Source: an uncultured Lachnospiraceae bacterium
GTDB taxonomy: Bacteria > Bacillota_A > Clostridia > Lachnospirales > Lachnospiraceae
Length of the DNA stretch: 31,462 bases
Assembly (NCBI GenBank): GCA_910585355.1
Contig: CAJUDN010000006.1
Span: 1-31,462, forward strand
Direction of reading: 5' to 3'
Shown in pieces: positions 7,738 to 16,072 of this stretch. Position 1 is the stretch's first letter, and the number at the start of each line of letters is the position of its first letter. Below the pieces are notes generated by a model. The model did not search any database. It was not told the DNA's origin and saw only the letters and a program-made list of their open reading frames with translations. The position numbers and the translations under genes are program-made.

Positions 7738-8454
7738 TTAGCCATGATATAGTTTTTCCTGTTCGGCAAACAACGGATGCAGCGCCTCTGCGATTGCAAG
7801 ATCTTCCGGATATGTAACCTTAATGCAAAATCTATCGCCCATTACCATACTGCATTCTACACCAAGATTCAAGACAAGCTCGCTGTCCTCTGTTACTTCC
7901 ACGCGATTCTCTTCCTGCAAATAAGACTGATGCGCCTGCTTTAATACTCCATAACGATAAATCTGCGGCCCCTGCTGCACGAAAAGCTTTTTCTTCTGGA
8001 GCGTTCTGTTCACCAGCTTGCCGTTATTGCTAAAAGTAATCGCATCCGTTGCCTTGATAACGGTAATACTGGCATCATAGATTTCTATTTGTTCATACAG
8101 CTTGTCCATTGTTTTTTGAGAAACAAACGGACACACAGCCGTCATGATCATAACGGTATCCCTTGCTTTGGCAGGCAATGCCATAACGCCATTATACACA
8201 GACTCGTAGCGTTCCTTTCCTGCCTCCGCCAAAACGGATAATTTCGTTATCTCATATGTCTTTGCCCATTCTCTGATCAGCTCATGATACTTCTCAGGCG
8301 CACAGACACAAATCGCATCTACATGACGGTTTACCTGTGCAGTTTTCAAAGAATACACCAGCATTGGATACCCTGTCATTTCGATAAACTGTTTAGGCAA
8401 ACCTCCCTGAAACCGGACGCCTTTTCCCCCGGCTAAAACAATCGCATAATTCAT
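7738..8454 (-). CDS. TarI/IspD-family cytidylyltransferase, altered active-site motif
   Basis: This 238-residue protein belongs to the IspD/TarI family, which couples CTP to a polyol phosphate (ribitol-5-P, methylerythritol-4-P or similar). The N-terminal signature IVLAGGKGVRFQGGLPKQF is intact, and the C-terminal GDRFCIKVTYPEDLAIAE matches the family's G...NiKvT.pEDl.iAe. Oddly, the usual central DAxRPF reads TAVCPF (about residues 103-108), so the conserved Asp and Arg are both replaced. In this cluster a TarI-like role (CDP-polyol for a teichoic-acid-like chain) is more likely than isoprenoid synthesis, but no TarJ reductase is beside it. ATG 8454 is used, 2 nt after the upstream gene's stop; a GTG at 8463 lacks room for a ribosome site. 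Confidence 0.75.
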   Translation of the reverse strand: MNYAIVLAGGKGVRFQGGLPKQFIEMTGYPMLVYSLKTAQVNRHVDAICVCAPEKYHELIREWAKTYEITKLSVLAEAGKERYESVYNGVMALPAKARDTVMIMTAVCPFVSQKTMDKLYEQIEIYDASITVIKATDAITFSNNGKLVNRTLQKKKLFVQQGPQIYRYGVLKQAHQSYLQEENRVEVTEDSELVLNLGVECSMVMGDRFCIKVTYPEDLAIAEALHPLFAEQEKLYHG

Positions 8455-8456
8455 CT

Positions 8457-9986
8457 TCAACACCCGCCTGTCACATACTCGTATATTTTTGTTCCAACTG
8501 TTCCGTCCAAATTGTCCAGATGCCTGGAAATCACCTGTAATCTATGTTCCTTCATGTCCGCAATTTCTTCATAATTTTCCAGAAATACATTAAGTGCATT
8601 TACATTCTTTTCCTTATAATATGTCCTTCCACCTAAGGAATTATAAAAATCCTCTTTCGATATTTTATCCTTTGATATTTCCCCCGGATAATCATATGCC
8701 GTTATCATCATCGGCTTTCCGGTCACGGAATAAATGGTAACTAAAGACCCGCCTGCTCCAAAATAACAATCGGAAACAGCCATAGCCAAATGAGGCTCTT
8801 CCGTCTCGTCCAATATTCCCCACTCCCGTCTTTTAAACTCCTCCCGTAAGTTTAAATAGTCCTCCAAAAGTCCCGGACGCATAGAATGAAGCGTTTCCAT
8901 AGTTAACGGGTGTTCCCGCCAGATGACCATGAATTTATTCTTATATTCATTAAATATCCGGAAGATACGAGAAAGATTTTCAGTAAAGTATTCGCTGTTA
9001 TTCAAAAGAAGGCTGACATTTGTGTTAAAAAATACGGTCTTCTTATTCCCGATTTTCTGTTTCCACGCTTCTGGCATTTTCGGACGATTCTCCTGGCTCA
9101 ACCGTATTTTGTCTGTTTTAGGTGACCCAAGGGCGATAATTTTTTTCTCTAACAATGCCGCTTTCCCTTGATACAGTTCTTTTTCAAGATACTTTATATA
9201 TTGTTTTCGTATCTGTTCACTTTGCACAAACACAATATCTGCAAAAATTACCCCGGGAGAAAGGACAAAATGTTCCGGAATAGACCATGGTACTACGTAA
9301 TACGGAATATATACTAACTTATTTGTATATTTTTTTAAATTTTCAGAAAAAAAATACGGATGTACACTCGTCACTCTGTTAAAATTATCATATGGATTAT
9401 GAAAGAAAATAATATCAGGAATCCTCGTTTCAAAATTATAGGCACGATAATCTGTTATAGGCACATCCTCAGGATATTTATCTCCTTCATAATGCATCTC
9501 CCTAAAACTGCCATCCGGATTTTTATCGTAATATGGAATCGGTATCACATATGCATCGCAGGCTTCATCCTCCTTTGCCGCTTTCCATATACTTTCCATG
9601 GAATCCCACATAGAGGCTTTATATGGTAAAAATACCACCTCTTTTCGTGCCACGATGTCATTTCTTAAACTATTTTCAATCTGAACCCGTCCGCGATGCA
9701 GGCTTTCATATACCTCTTTCGCATCCACAGCCTGACCCTGTGCAATTTCTTCATACAAGAGATAGAGTAACTCGCAGTACTCTTCCAAAACATGCACTGT
9801 TGCGAAATCTTTTCCTTCCGCCTCCTCTATCCAAGTTCCAAGCCTTATGGTTTCCTGCTGGCATTCTTCCAGTAGCTTCAAGGCTTCTAAAACGTTCTGA
9901 TTCTGCAGGTAATTTCTTATTTCACTGTGCGCTTCCCCAAGCAATTTAACAAAATCCTCTACCTGCTTTTTCTGTTGCTTTCTCAT
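8457..9986 (-). CDS. TagB-like CDP-glycerol glycerophosphotransferase family protein
   Basis: This 509-residue protein has a helical N-terminal part (about 1-110, Glu/Leu-rich, probably coiled) and then a GT-B-like glycerophosphotransferase core: VVFLPYKASMWDSMESIW, IIFFHNPYD, the conserved ALGSPKTDKI, TVFFNTNVSLLL, VIWREHPL and YFGAGGSLVTIYSVTGKP near the C terminus, which occupies the place of the Glyphos_transf donor-site block. It probably adds or polymerises a polyol phosphate on a membrane-linked acceptor. ATG 9986 is selected: AAAGGA lies 5 nt upstream and the preceding 70 codons look like non-coding leader. It is the first gene of the minus-strand envelope cluster and is tightly coupled to the TarI-like gene. 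Exact substrate unknown. Confidence 0.75.
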   Translation of the reverse strand: MRKQQKKQVEDFVKLLGEAHSEIRNYLQNQNVLEALKLLEECQQETIRLGTWIEEAEGKDFATVHVLEEYCELLYLLYEEIAQGQAVDAKEVYESLHRGRVQIENSLRNDIVARKEVVFLPYKASMWDSMESIWKAAKEDEACDAYVIPIPYYDKNPDGSFREMHYEGDKYPEDVPITDYRAYNFETRIPDIIFFHNPYDNFNRVTSVHPYFFSENLKKYTNKLVYIPYYVVPWSIPEHFVLSPGVIFADIVFVQSEQIRKQYIKYLEKELYQGKAALLEKKIIALGSPKTDKIRLSQENRPKMPEAWKQKIGNKKTVFFNTNVSLLLNNSEYFTENLSRIFRIFNEYKNKFMVIWREHPLTMETLHSMRPGLLEDYLNLREEFKRREWGILDETEEPHLAMAVSDCYFGAGGSLVTIYSVTGKPMMITAYDYPGEISKDKISKEDFYNSLGGRTYYKEKNVNALNVFLENYEEIADMKEHRLQVISRHLDNLDGTVGTKIYEYVTGGC

Positions 9987-10220
9987 ATTTATCCTTTCGC
10001 TTATTAAACAAGGAATATTGGTCGTCTTCCCTGACAGAAATATAGATTCCGTGATCTGCATAGCGACATGCCCGTTCTGCAATAGAAAACCCCTGTTATC
10101 TGTTCTTTTTGTCCTCTGGAATCCCTGATTCCTTCCGACTGCCACATTCACCCTTAAGCATTTTTTACAAAAGATGTACCTTTTTGCAAACCGCATTTTT
10201 GCGGAATTGCTCAGTTATTC
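9987..10220 (-). other. Long leader of the envelope-polymer cluster
   Basis: About 230 nt lie between a probable -10 box (10222-10227) and the TagB-like start at 9986. The stretch happens to be open in frame with the gene, but it has no ribosome site near its first start and its composition differs from the core. I see no firm riboswitch or terminator fold. It is treated as an untranslated leader. Confidence 0.35.
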
Positions 10221-10221
10221 T

Positions 10222-10250
10222 ATTATAATATCGTCAGAATTTCAATATAG
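10222..10250 (-). promoter_or_regulatory. Probable promoter of the envelope-polymer cluster
   Basis: On the minus strand a perfect -10 box TATAAT is present (complement of 10222-10227). The -35 region at 16-18 nt spacing is A/T-rich and poorly matched to TTGACA. Position and orientation fit the start of the TagB-like transcript, but the promoter is only partly convincing. Confidence 0.35.
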
Positions 10251-10320
10251 TTAACTTTTTTTTGTGAATTTTTGCTGTTATTTGCCGCCTCGCTTCCCTT
10301 CTCTGCGAAATAGAAAATAG

Positions 10321-10352
10321 TTCAAGACTATACGGTTATTTTATGTTATAAT
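10321..10352 (+). promoter_or_regulatory. Extended -10 promoter of the lysozyme gene
   Basis: An extended -10 element TGTTATAAT (TG at 10344-10345, TATAAT at 10347-10352) precedes the GH25 gene. No good -35 is seen at 16-18 nt (a weak TTCAAG lies at 20 nt), which is normal for extended -10 promoters. The leader would be about 140 nt. Confidence 0.55.
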
Positions 10353-10495
10353 ACCAGAAGATGGCGTGTTTTGCCGATTTGCGCCTGTCCGCAAAAAGAT
10401 GAATATGGCGGTAAATTGTATGCATTCAGCAAAACGCATCGTTCCGGGAAGATGTTATATTTCATCAGATATTTCAAACGATAAGGGGGATTTTT

Positions 10496-12487
10496 ATGAT
10501 ACACAGGAAACGGCTGGCGGTGTTTTTCCTCAGTTTTTCCATTGCATTTTCTGCGGTATATCCGGCTGTTCCCGCCATGGCGGCCTGGGAGAAAGGTACA
10601 AACGGGTCTTATGTGGGGAGCGACGGCTCGGCGCTGACCGGTATTGTTTCCCGGGGAATCGACGTATCTCACTGGAAACAAAGTATAAACTGGACGGCGG
10701 TGGCCGCTGATGACGTCCAGTTTGTTATGCTTGGCACCCGCTATAACAACGATGTGGATCCGTATTTCAGCGCCAATGCCACCGGGGCTTTCAACGCAGG
10801 ACTTAAAATCGGAGCCTATATTTATTCATACGCAACAACAACCGAATTGGCGGAGGCCGAAGCCGATTTCGTCTTAAATCTCATTAAGGACTATCCCATC
10901 TCCTATCCTGTCGTCATAGATGTGGAGTCTTCTGAAATGAGTACCCTTACCCCGGCAAAGCTTGCAGATGTGATTAATGCCTTTTGCAAAAAAATCGAGA
11001 CAGCCGGATATTACCCGATGCTCTATACGAACGACTACTGGCTTTCCAATAAAATTGACATGTCCAAGGTTCATTATGATGTGTGGGTAGCCCGATACGA
11101 TGTGAAACCTGCTTATGCCGGCGCCGCACTCTGGCAGGCTACCAACCAGGGGCAGGTCAATGGTATTTCCGGCAATGTGGACATAAATTTTGCGTTTAAA
11201 AATTTTTCTGAAAAGATTCCAGCAAACCGCTGGCGCCTTATCAACAATCAGTGGTATTACTATAAGAATTACATAAAACAGACCGGATGGGTCAATGACG
11301 GACAGAGCTGGTACTACTTAAATTCTGACGGAACCCAGTATAGGGGATGGCTTCTTTTAAACAACGAATATTACTATCTGCTCCCCAAGACGGGGCAAAT
11401 GCAGACCGGATGGGCACAGGTGGAAAACAAGTGGTACTATTTAAAGCCTGACGGCCGGATGGCCAGGGAATGGCTGCAGGTGGACAGCAAATATTATTAC
11501 CTGCTGGATGGAGTCATGGTAACCGGATGGCTGAGAATTGGAAATGATTATTATTATATGAAGGGCGATGGCTCCATGGTGACCGGATGGCGCAAAATGG
11601 ATGGCGCGTATTATTACTTCGCCGGAGACGGAAAGCTGGTACGGGGCTGGGAATCCATTGATGGGAAGTATTATTACATGAAACCCGACGGAACCATGGT
11701 AACCGGGCGGCAGACCATCGACAATACTTCTTACTATTTTAACGCAGACGGCTCTCTTGCCACAAAATGGACCAAAATCAATAATGACTGGTACTATTTT
11801 GGTACCGATGGACAAATGCTTACCGGATGGATACAGCTCGATGACGGATACTATTATCTGCATACGGACGGGCGTATGGTAACCGGATGGCAGAGCGATG
11901 GAACCAACAAATATTATATGGATACGAATTCCGGAAAAATGGCTGTCGGCTGGAAGAAGCTCAACGGCGCATGGTATTACTTTAACCCGTCAGGGCACAT
12001 GATTACAGGGTGGCTTAAAGTGGACGGAAAATATTACTATCTGAATCCATCCGACGGGAAAATGATTTCCAACGGTTCCTGCACCATCAATAACATCAAC
12101 TATACCTTTGACCAGGATGGCGTCTGCCAGAATGAGGCATCCGCCATTGACGGCGGTTCCGCCGGAAGCGTTTATTCCTCCCCATCGGCCGGCAGTAATG
12201 CCGGAAACGGAATCACAGCCGTCAATCCCAACGGCTCCTCCAATACTCCCGGAAACAGTAACGCTTCCTATGGAATGCCCGCGGCTCCGGGAAACACAAA
12301 CAGCAGCGCCGGAACCATGGGAAGCGGCTTCGGTTCCCCGTCCGGTACTTTTGGCGCCTCCGGGAATCCCGGTTCTCCGTCCGGTACTTTTGGCGCCTCC
12401 GGGAATCCTGGTTCTCCATCCGGCACTTCCGGCACTTCCGGAAACTCCGGCGGGCTTAAGGAGTACCAGACCAGCGGGCCTAAATAA
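10496..12487 (+). CDS. Secreted GH25 lysozyme with choline-binding repeats
   Basis: This 663-residue secreted muramidase has a signal peptide at residues 1-29 (RKR, hydrophobic core, cleavage near AMA-AW). The GH25 domain spans about 50-235, with catalytic-type residues in GIDVSHWK (Asp56) and PVVIDVES (Asp142, Glu144). Residues about 245-545 hold roughly 14 choline-binding repeats of about 20 residues, each of the form TGW..(I/V)...YYY...DG.M. The tail (about 552-663) is Gly/Ser/Pro/Asn-rich and includes three 13-residue repeats. By family knowledge the repeats bind phosphocholine on teichoic acids and hold the hydrolase on the wall. AAGGGGGA lies 5 nt before the ATG. It diverges from the envelope-polymer cluster, whose region also encodes a licCA-like protein, so substrate and ligand synthesis sit together. 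Confidence 0.92.
   Translation: MIHRKRLAVFFLSFSIAFSAVYPAVPAMAAWEKGTNGSYVGSDGSALTGIVSRGIDVSHWKQSINWTAVAADDVQFVMLGTRYNNDVDPYFSANATGAFNAGLKIGAYIYSYATTTELAEAEADFVLNLIKDYPISYPVVIDVESSEMSTLTPAKLADVINAFCKKIETAGYYPMLYTNDYWLSNKIDMSKVHYDVWVARYDVKPAYAGAALWQATNQGQVNGISGNVDINFAFKNFSEKIPANRWRLINNQWYYYKNYIKQTGWVNDGQSWYYLNSDGTQYRGWLLLNNEYYYLLPKTGQMQTGWAQVENKWYYLKPDGRMAREWLQVDSKYYYLLDGVMVTGWLRIGNDYYYMKGDGSMVTGWRKMDGAYYYFAGDGKLVRGWESIDGKYYYMKPDGTMVTGRQTIDNTSYYFNADGSLATKWTKINNDWYYFGTDGQMLTGWIQLDDGYYYLHTDGRMVTGWQSDGTNKYYMDTNSGKMAVGWKKLNGAWYYFNPSGHMITGWLKVDGKYYYLNPSDGKMISNGSCTINNINYTFDQDGVCQNEASAIDGGSAGSVYSSPSAGSNAGNGITAVNPNGSSNTPGNSNASYGMPAAPGNTNSSAGTMGSGFGSPSGTFGASGNPGSPSGTFGASGNPGSPSGTSGTSGNSGGLKEYQTSGPK
12332..12448 (+). 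repeat. Three 39-bp tandem repeats in the lysozyme tail
   Basis: Three in-frame units of 39 bp (12332-12370, 12371-12409, 12410-12448) encode GSPSGTFGASGNP twice and then GSPSGTSGTSGNS. The first two units are almost identical at DNA level, so copy number could change by slippage and lengthen or shorten the flexible C-terminal tail. Confidence 0.85.
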
Positions 12488-12603
12488 AAAACGAAGCCGT
12501 ACCCTTTCGTATGTTTTTTCATACCGGCTTGGCTGCCAAATGTCTGCACGTCCTTATGTGCAAATACGTCGTCCGAACAGCCGCCTGGCAGCACTTTCAT
12601 AGA

Positions 12604-12715
12604 AAAGAGACTGTCGCAAAACAGCAGATTCCTACAATATATAGTTTCAATACTTTCATATATTGGATATATATTGTAGAATTGCTGACTTTTGCGACAG
12701 TCTCCTCTTTTTAGC
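12604..12715. terminator. Long bidirectional hairpin terminator / repeat between lysozyme and glnN
   Basis: Two arms of about 40 nt pair almost throughout: AAAAGAGACTGTCGCAAAA at the left and TTTTGCGACAGTCTCCTCTT at the right, continuing inward with CAGCA/TGCTG and CTACAATATAT/ATATATTGTAG. A T-run follows on the plus strand and an A-run precedes on the left, so it can terminate both converging transcripts. It ends 3 nt from the glnN stop. It is related to the element at 2271-2368. Confidence 0.8.
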
Positions 12716-12717
12716 CT

Positions 12718-14835
12718 TTATACTTCAAAAATCAAATCTCCATAGCTGGGAAACGGCCAGTATTCCTTATCCACGATCATCTCAAGACGATCTGCAGCGC
12801 TCCGCAGGCAGTTCATAACCGGGATAATCTCATCATAATAAAAATGAGCCCGTTTTTCCATATCGCAGATTGTTCCGCTTGTTTCCAGCTTATCCTGAAT
12901 CTCAGCCGCCGCTGTCCTCATATCAGAAAGCAAATCTGAAGTCTCCATTAAAAGCTCTGTCTGCACGCTCACATCCGCATCCGCACAGGCCGCCTTTACT
13001 GCGTTTAGAGACTGCGCCAGAACTGTGGTATACTTGACCACTGCCGGAATGATCTGCTTTCCCGCCATATCCAGCATGGTTTTTGCCTCAATATTCACAG
13101 ATTTTGCATATGCCTCGTATTCAATTTCTGCCCTGGCTTCCAGTTCAGTCCTTGTGTACACCCCAAAGTCGCCAAACAGCTTAACCGCTTTTTCCGTCAC
13201 GAGGGACGGGATAGAGTCCACCATACATTTCAAATTGGGAAGGCCTCTGCGTGCGGCCTCCTCCACCCAGGCATCCGTATATCCATTTCCATTAAAAATG
13301 ATTCTCTTATGGTCCATAAACAGCTTTTTAATCAGGTCATGAACGGCTGCCGGGAAATCATCAGCCTTCTCCAGAATATCTGCTGCCTCCTTAAACGCCT
13401 CCGCCACAATCGTATTCAGTACCACGTTGGCAGACGCAATAGAGTCGGAGGAGCCAACCATACGAAACTCAAATTTATTGCTTGTGAACGCAAAGGGGGA
13501 AGTACGGTTTCGGTCTGTGGCATCCTTATCAAAATCAGGAAGCGTCGTCACGCCTGTCTTTAAGATTCCCCCTGCTTTGGAATGAGTGGCGGAACCGGTA
13601 CTGCAAAGTTGCTCAATCACATCCTCCAGCTGTTCTCCGATAAAAATAGAGATGATAGCCGGAGGGGCTTCCTGGGCTCCGAGCCGATAATCATTGCCTG
13701 GAACAGCTGCAGACTGGCGGAGCAGATCCGCATGCACATCCACAGCTTTCATGATGCAGGCCAGTACCAGTAAAAACTGAATATTTTCATGGGGTGTCAC
13801 ACCTGGTTCCAACATGTTTACTCCCGTATCAGAAGTCAAAGACCAGTTGTTATGTTTCCCGGAACCATTGACGCCCTGAAACGGCTTTTCATGAAGAAGA
13901 CAGGCAAGACCATGGCGGCCCGCAACTTTCTTCATGGTTTCCATCACAAGCTGATTATGGTCAACAGCCAGATTTGCCTTTGTGTAAATAGTAGCCAGTT
14001 CATGCTGTGCCGGAGCCACCTCGTTATGCTGGGTCTTTGCAGAAACGCCCAGCTTCCAGAGTTCTTCATTGAGCTCCTTCATATAGGCGCCGATCCGCTC
14101 GCGGATGACCCCATAATAGTGATCATCCATTTCCTGGCCCTTGGGAGGCATGGCGCCAAACAAAGTACGGCCTGTATAGATCAAATCTTTTCTCTGTAAA
14201 TATTTTTCTCTGTCCACCAGAAAATATTCCTGCTCCGGTCCCACAGACGGAATCACCCGCTTCACGCCTGTATTTCCAAACAGATGGAAAATCCTCATGG
14301 CCTCCTTGTCGATAGCCTCCATGGAACGTAAGAGAGGCGTCTTTTTATCCAGAGCCTCTCCGCCATAGGAACAGAAAGCAGTGGGAATACAGAGCGTCAC
14401 GCCTGTGGCATCCTTCTTTAAAAAAGCAGGAGAAGTGCAGTCCCATGCCGTATATCCACGGGCCTCAAAAGTAGCGCGAAGTCCGCCGGAAGGGAAAGAG
14501 GAACCATCCGCCTCGCCCTTAATTAATTCCTTCCCTGATAAATCCATCAAAACTTTTCCGGCTTCGTTTGGTCTCCCTATGAAAGAATCGTGCTTTTCCG
14601 CGGTTACTCCTGTCAGCGGCTGAAACCAGTGGGTATAATGTGTCGCGCCATTATCCACCGCCCATTCCTTCATAGCATGCGCTACCACGTCTGCGATGGA
14701 GGGATCCAGCTCATTTCCGTCCTCGATGGTCTGTTTCAGTTTTTCGTATACGCTTTTCGGAAGACGTTCTTTCATTACAGTTTCATTGAATACATTCTCT
14801 CCAAAGATCTCTGCCACATTGATGACCTCGCTCAT
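12718..14835 (-). CDS. glnN: Glutamine synthetase type III
   Basis: This 705-residue enzyme makes glutamine from glutamate, ammonia and ATP in the cytosol. Its length (over 700) and motifs are those of the GSIII class rather than the roughly 450-residue GSI: an N-terminal VAEIFGENVF block, THWFQPLTG, the glutamate-binding region VGPEQEYFLVD, AKTQHNEVAPAQHELA and EKPFQGVNGSGKHNNWSL, then GNDYRLGAQEAPPAIISIFIG. The start is set at the second ATG (14835), 8 nt after GGAGG; the ATG at 14841 is too close to that site. It stands alone downstream of fba with a 276-nt leader. A terminator-like hairpin lies only 20-odd nt before the start, which suggests control by attenuation. It is followed by a strong bidirectional terminator. 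Confidence 0.93.
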   Translation of the reverse strand: MSEVINVAEIFGENVFNETVMKERLPKSVYEKLKQTIEDGNELDPSIADVVAHAMKEWAVDNGATHYTHWFQPLTGVTAEKHDSFIGRPNEAGKVLMDLSGKELIKGEADGSSFPSGGLRATFEARGYTAWDCTSPAFLKKDATGVTLCIPTAFCSYGGEALDKKTPLLRSMEAIDKEAMRIFHLFGNTGVKRVIPSVGPEQEYFLVDREKYLQRKDLIYTGRTLFGAMPPKGQEMDDHYYGVIRERIGAYMKELNEELWKLGVSAKTQHNEVAPAQHELATIYTKANLAVDHNQLVMETMKKVAGRHGLACLLHEKPFQGVNGSGKHNNWSLTSDTGVNMLEPGVTPHENIQFLLVLACIMKAVDVHADLLRQSAAVPGNDYRLGAQEAPPAIISIFIGEQLEDVIEQLCSTGSATHSKAGGILKTGVTTLPDFDKDATDRNRTSPFAFTSNKFEFRMVGSSDSIASANVVLNTIVAEAFKEAADILEKADDFPAAVHDLIKKLFMDHKRIIFNGNGYTDAWVEEAARRGLPNLKCMVDSIPSLVTEKAVKLFGDFGVYTRTELEARAEIEYEAYAKSVNIEAKTMLDMAGKQIIPAVVKYTTVLAQSLNAVKAACADADVSVQTELLMETSDLLSDMRTAAAEIQDKLETSGTICDMEKRAHFYYDEIIPVMNCLRSAADRLEMIVDKEYWPFPSYGDLIFEV

Positions 14836-14862
14836 AAACATTTCCTCCTCTTTCTGATTTTA

Positions 14863-14893
14863 AAAACGTTCCCCCAATATGGGAGAACGTTTT
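14863..14893 (-). promoter_or_regulatory. Attenuator-like hairpin in the glnN leader
   Basis: On the minus strand AAAACGTTC pairs with GAACGTTTT and CCC pairs with GGG across one mismatch, giving 12 pairs around a 5-nt loop, with a U-rich 3' arm and run. It ends about 13 nt before the ribosome site of glnN, leaving no room for a promoter in between. Any glnN transcript must therefore read through it. Confidence 0.65.
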
Positions 14894-14928
14894 ATTTTCG
14901 TACCAGTTTAACCCTGCATTTTCGCTAA

Positions 14929-15066
14929 AATGTGTTTAAAAATTACTTTCTGGTTCTGTGCGTTCCACTTCTTGGGAGATTTGGCCCAAATGAACGCGGC
15001 ATAGCGTCGCCGGGTCTGGCTTCGCGGATATGCAGATGGCACAGGCAGCGGATGATAATTACTCAA
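14929..15066. repeat. Fold-back repeat, copy B (degenerate), in the fba-glnN interval
   Basis: This copy runs opposite to copy A (7351-7516). Its left part is very similar to the copy A right arm: TGTGTTTAAAAATTACTTTC, then TCCACTTCTTGGGAGATTTG, then AAATGAACGCGGC. The right part has diverged and keeps only TGCAGATG and a TAATTACTCA-like end. The interval between fba (ends 15112) and glnN otherwise holds the attenuator and about 30 nt on each side. No gene is seen. Confidence 0.7.
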
Positions 15067-15111
15067 GAATTAGTGCAAAGTTGTGCCAGGCCCAAGGATC
15101 AGCTCTTACTC

Positions 15112-15978
15112 TTATTCTGCCTTTCCTACGGAACCGAACAGCTCCATCTTGGCTTTTACAGTTTCTTTAATTGCAGCCGCGCCTGGAGCAAGGAGTTTTC
15201 TCGGATCAAATCCTTTTCCTTCCAGATCCTTTCCTGCTTCAATATACTTTCTTGTCGCATCTGCAAAAGAAAGCTGGCACTCTGTATTTACATTAATCTT
15301 GGCGACGCCAAGGGAAATTGCTTTCTTGATCATATCCTCCGGAATGCCGGTGCCGCCATGGAGAACCAGAGGCATATCGCCTACTTTTTCCTTAACAGCC
15401 GCCAGGGTCTCAAAGCTTAAGCCTTTCCAGTTTGCCGGATATTTCCCATGGATATTGCCGATGCCTGCCGCCAGCATATCAACGCCAAGGTCAGCAATCA
15501 TCTTGCACTCATCGGGATCCGCGCATTCGCCCATACCTATAACGCCGTCCTCCTCGCCGCCGATAGCGCCTACCTCTGCTTCCAGCGACATTCCTTTTTC
15601 ACGGCAGATTTTAATTAACTCTTTTGTCTTTTCCACGTTCTCCTCAATCGGATAATGGGAACCATCGAACATGATGGAGGAAAACCCAGCCTCAATGCAT
15701 TTTAAACAGCCTTCATAACTGCCATGGTCCAGATGCAGGGCAACCGGAACTGTAATCTTTAACTCTTCTAGCATTCCGTTTACCATACCTACAACTGTCT
15801 TATAGCCAGCCATGTATTTTCCTGCGCCCTCGGATACGCCAAGAATTACCGGGGATCTCAGCTCTTCGGCAGTCTGAAGAATTGCTTTTGTCCATTCCAG
15901 GTTGTTAATATTGAAGTGACCTACCGCATATTTGCCTTCTCTTGCTTTCTCAAGCATTTCTTTTGCTGTTACTAACAT
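15112..15978 (-). CDS. fba: Class II fructose-bisphosphate aldolase
   Basis: This 288-residue cytosolic enzyme splits fructose-1,6-bisphosphate to glyceraldehyde-3-phosphate and dihydroxyacetone phosphate in glycolysis. Visible signatures are AVGHFNINN, the catalytic/zinc pair in LHLDHGSYEG (Asp84, His85), SIMFDGSHYPIEEN, GNIHGKYP (His178), VLHGGTGIPEDMI (His207) and the phosphate-binding AKINVNTE. The length is normal for the class II family. GGGAGG lies about 11 nt before ATG 15978, and a promoter overlaps the end of thrC, so it can be transcribed alone. Tagatose-bisphosphate aldolases look similar, but the bacterial FBP-type motifs fit best. Confidence 0.93.
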   Translation of the reverse strand: MLVTAKEMLEKAREGKYAVGHFNINNLEWTKAILQTAEELRSPVILGVSEGAGKYMAGYKTVVGMVNGMLEELKITVPVALHLDHGSYEGCLKCIEAGFSSIMFDGSHYPIEENVEKTKELIKICREKGMSLEAEVGAIGGEEDGVIGMGECADPDECKMIADLGVDMLAAGIGNIHGKYPANWKGLSFETLAAVKEKVGDMPLVLHGGTGIPEDMIKKAISLGVAKINVNTECQLSFADATRKYIEAGKDLEGKGFDPRKLLAPGAAAIKETVKAKMELFGSVGKAE

Positions 15979-16072
15979 AATATTGGACCTCCCATTTGCA
16001 CTTATTTTTGCATTTGTTTCCTGCTCCCTTATTAATGAATGGGAGCTGCAAACCTTGCTTCTCTATTCTTTA

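Noticed and set aside
9987..10196. Seventy extra N-terminal residues for the TagB-like protein
   Set aside because: No ribosome site near 10196, non-protein-like composition, and a good site before ATG 9986.
11240..12120. Regular repeats of about 60 bp that could suggest a CRISPR array
   Set aside because: They are degenerate, in frame and encode choline-binding repeats; there are no identical repeats with unique spacers.
12108..12602. Open frame in another phase over the lysozyme tail (Pro/Thr-rich)
   Set aside because: It is a by-product of the GC-rich tandem repeats in the real gene and has no ribosome site.
14932..15420. Plus-strand frame across the glnN-fba interval
   Set aside because: It covers the fold-back repeat and the antisense of fba, and no protein family is recognisable.
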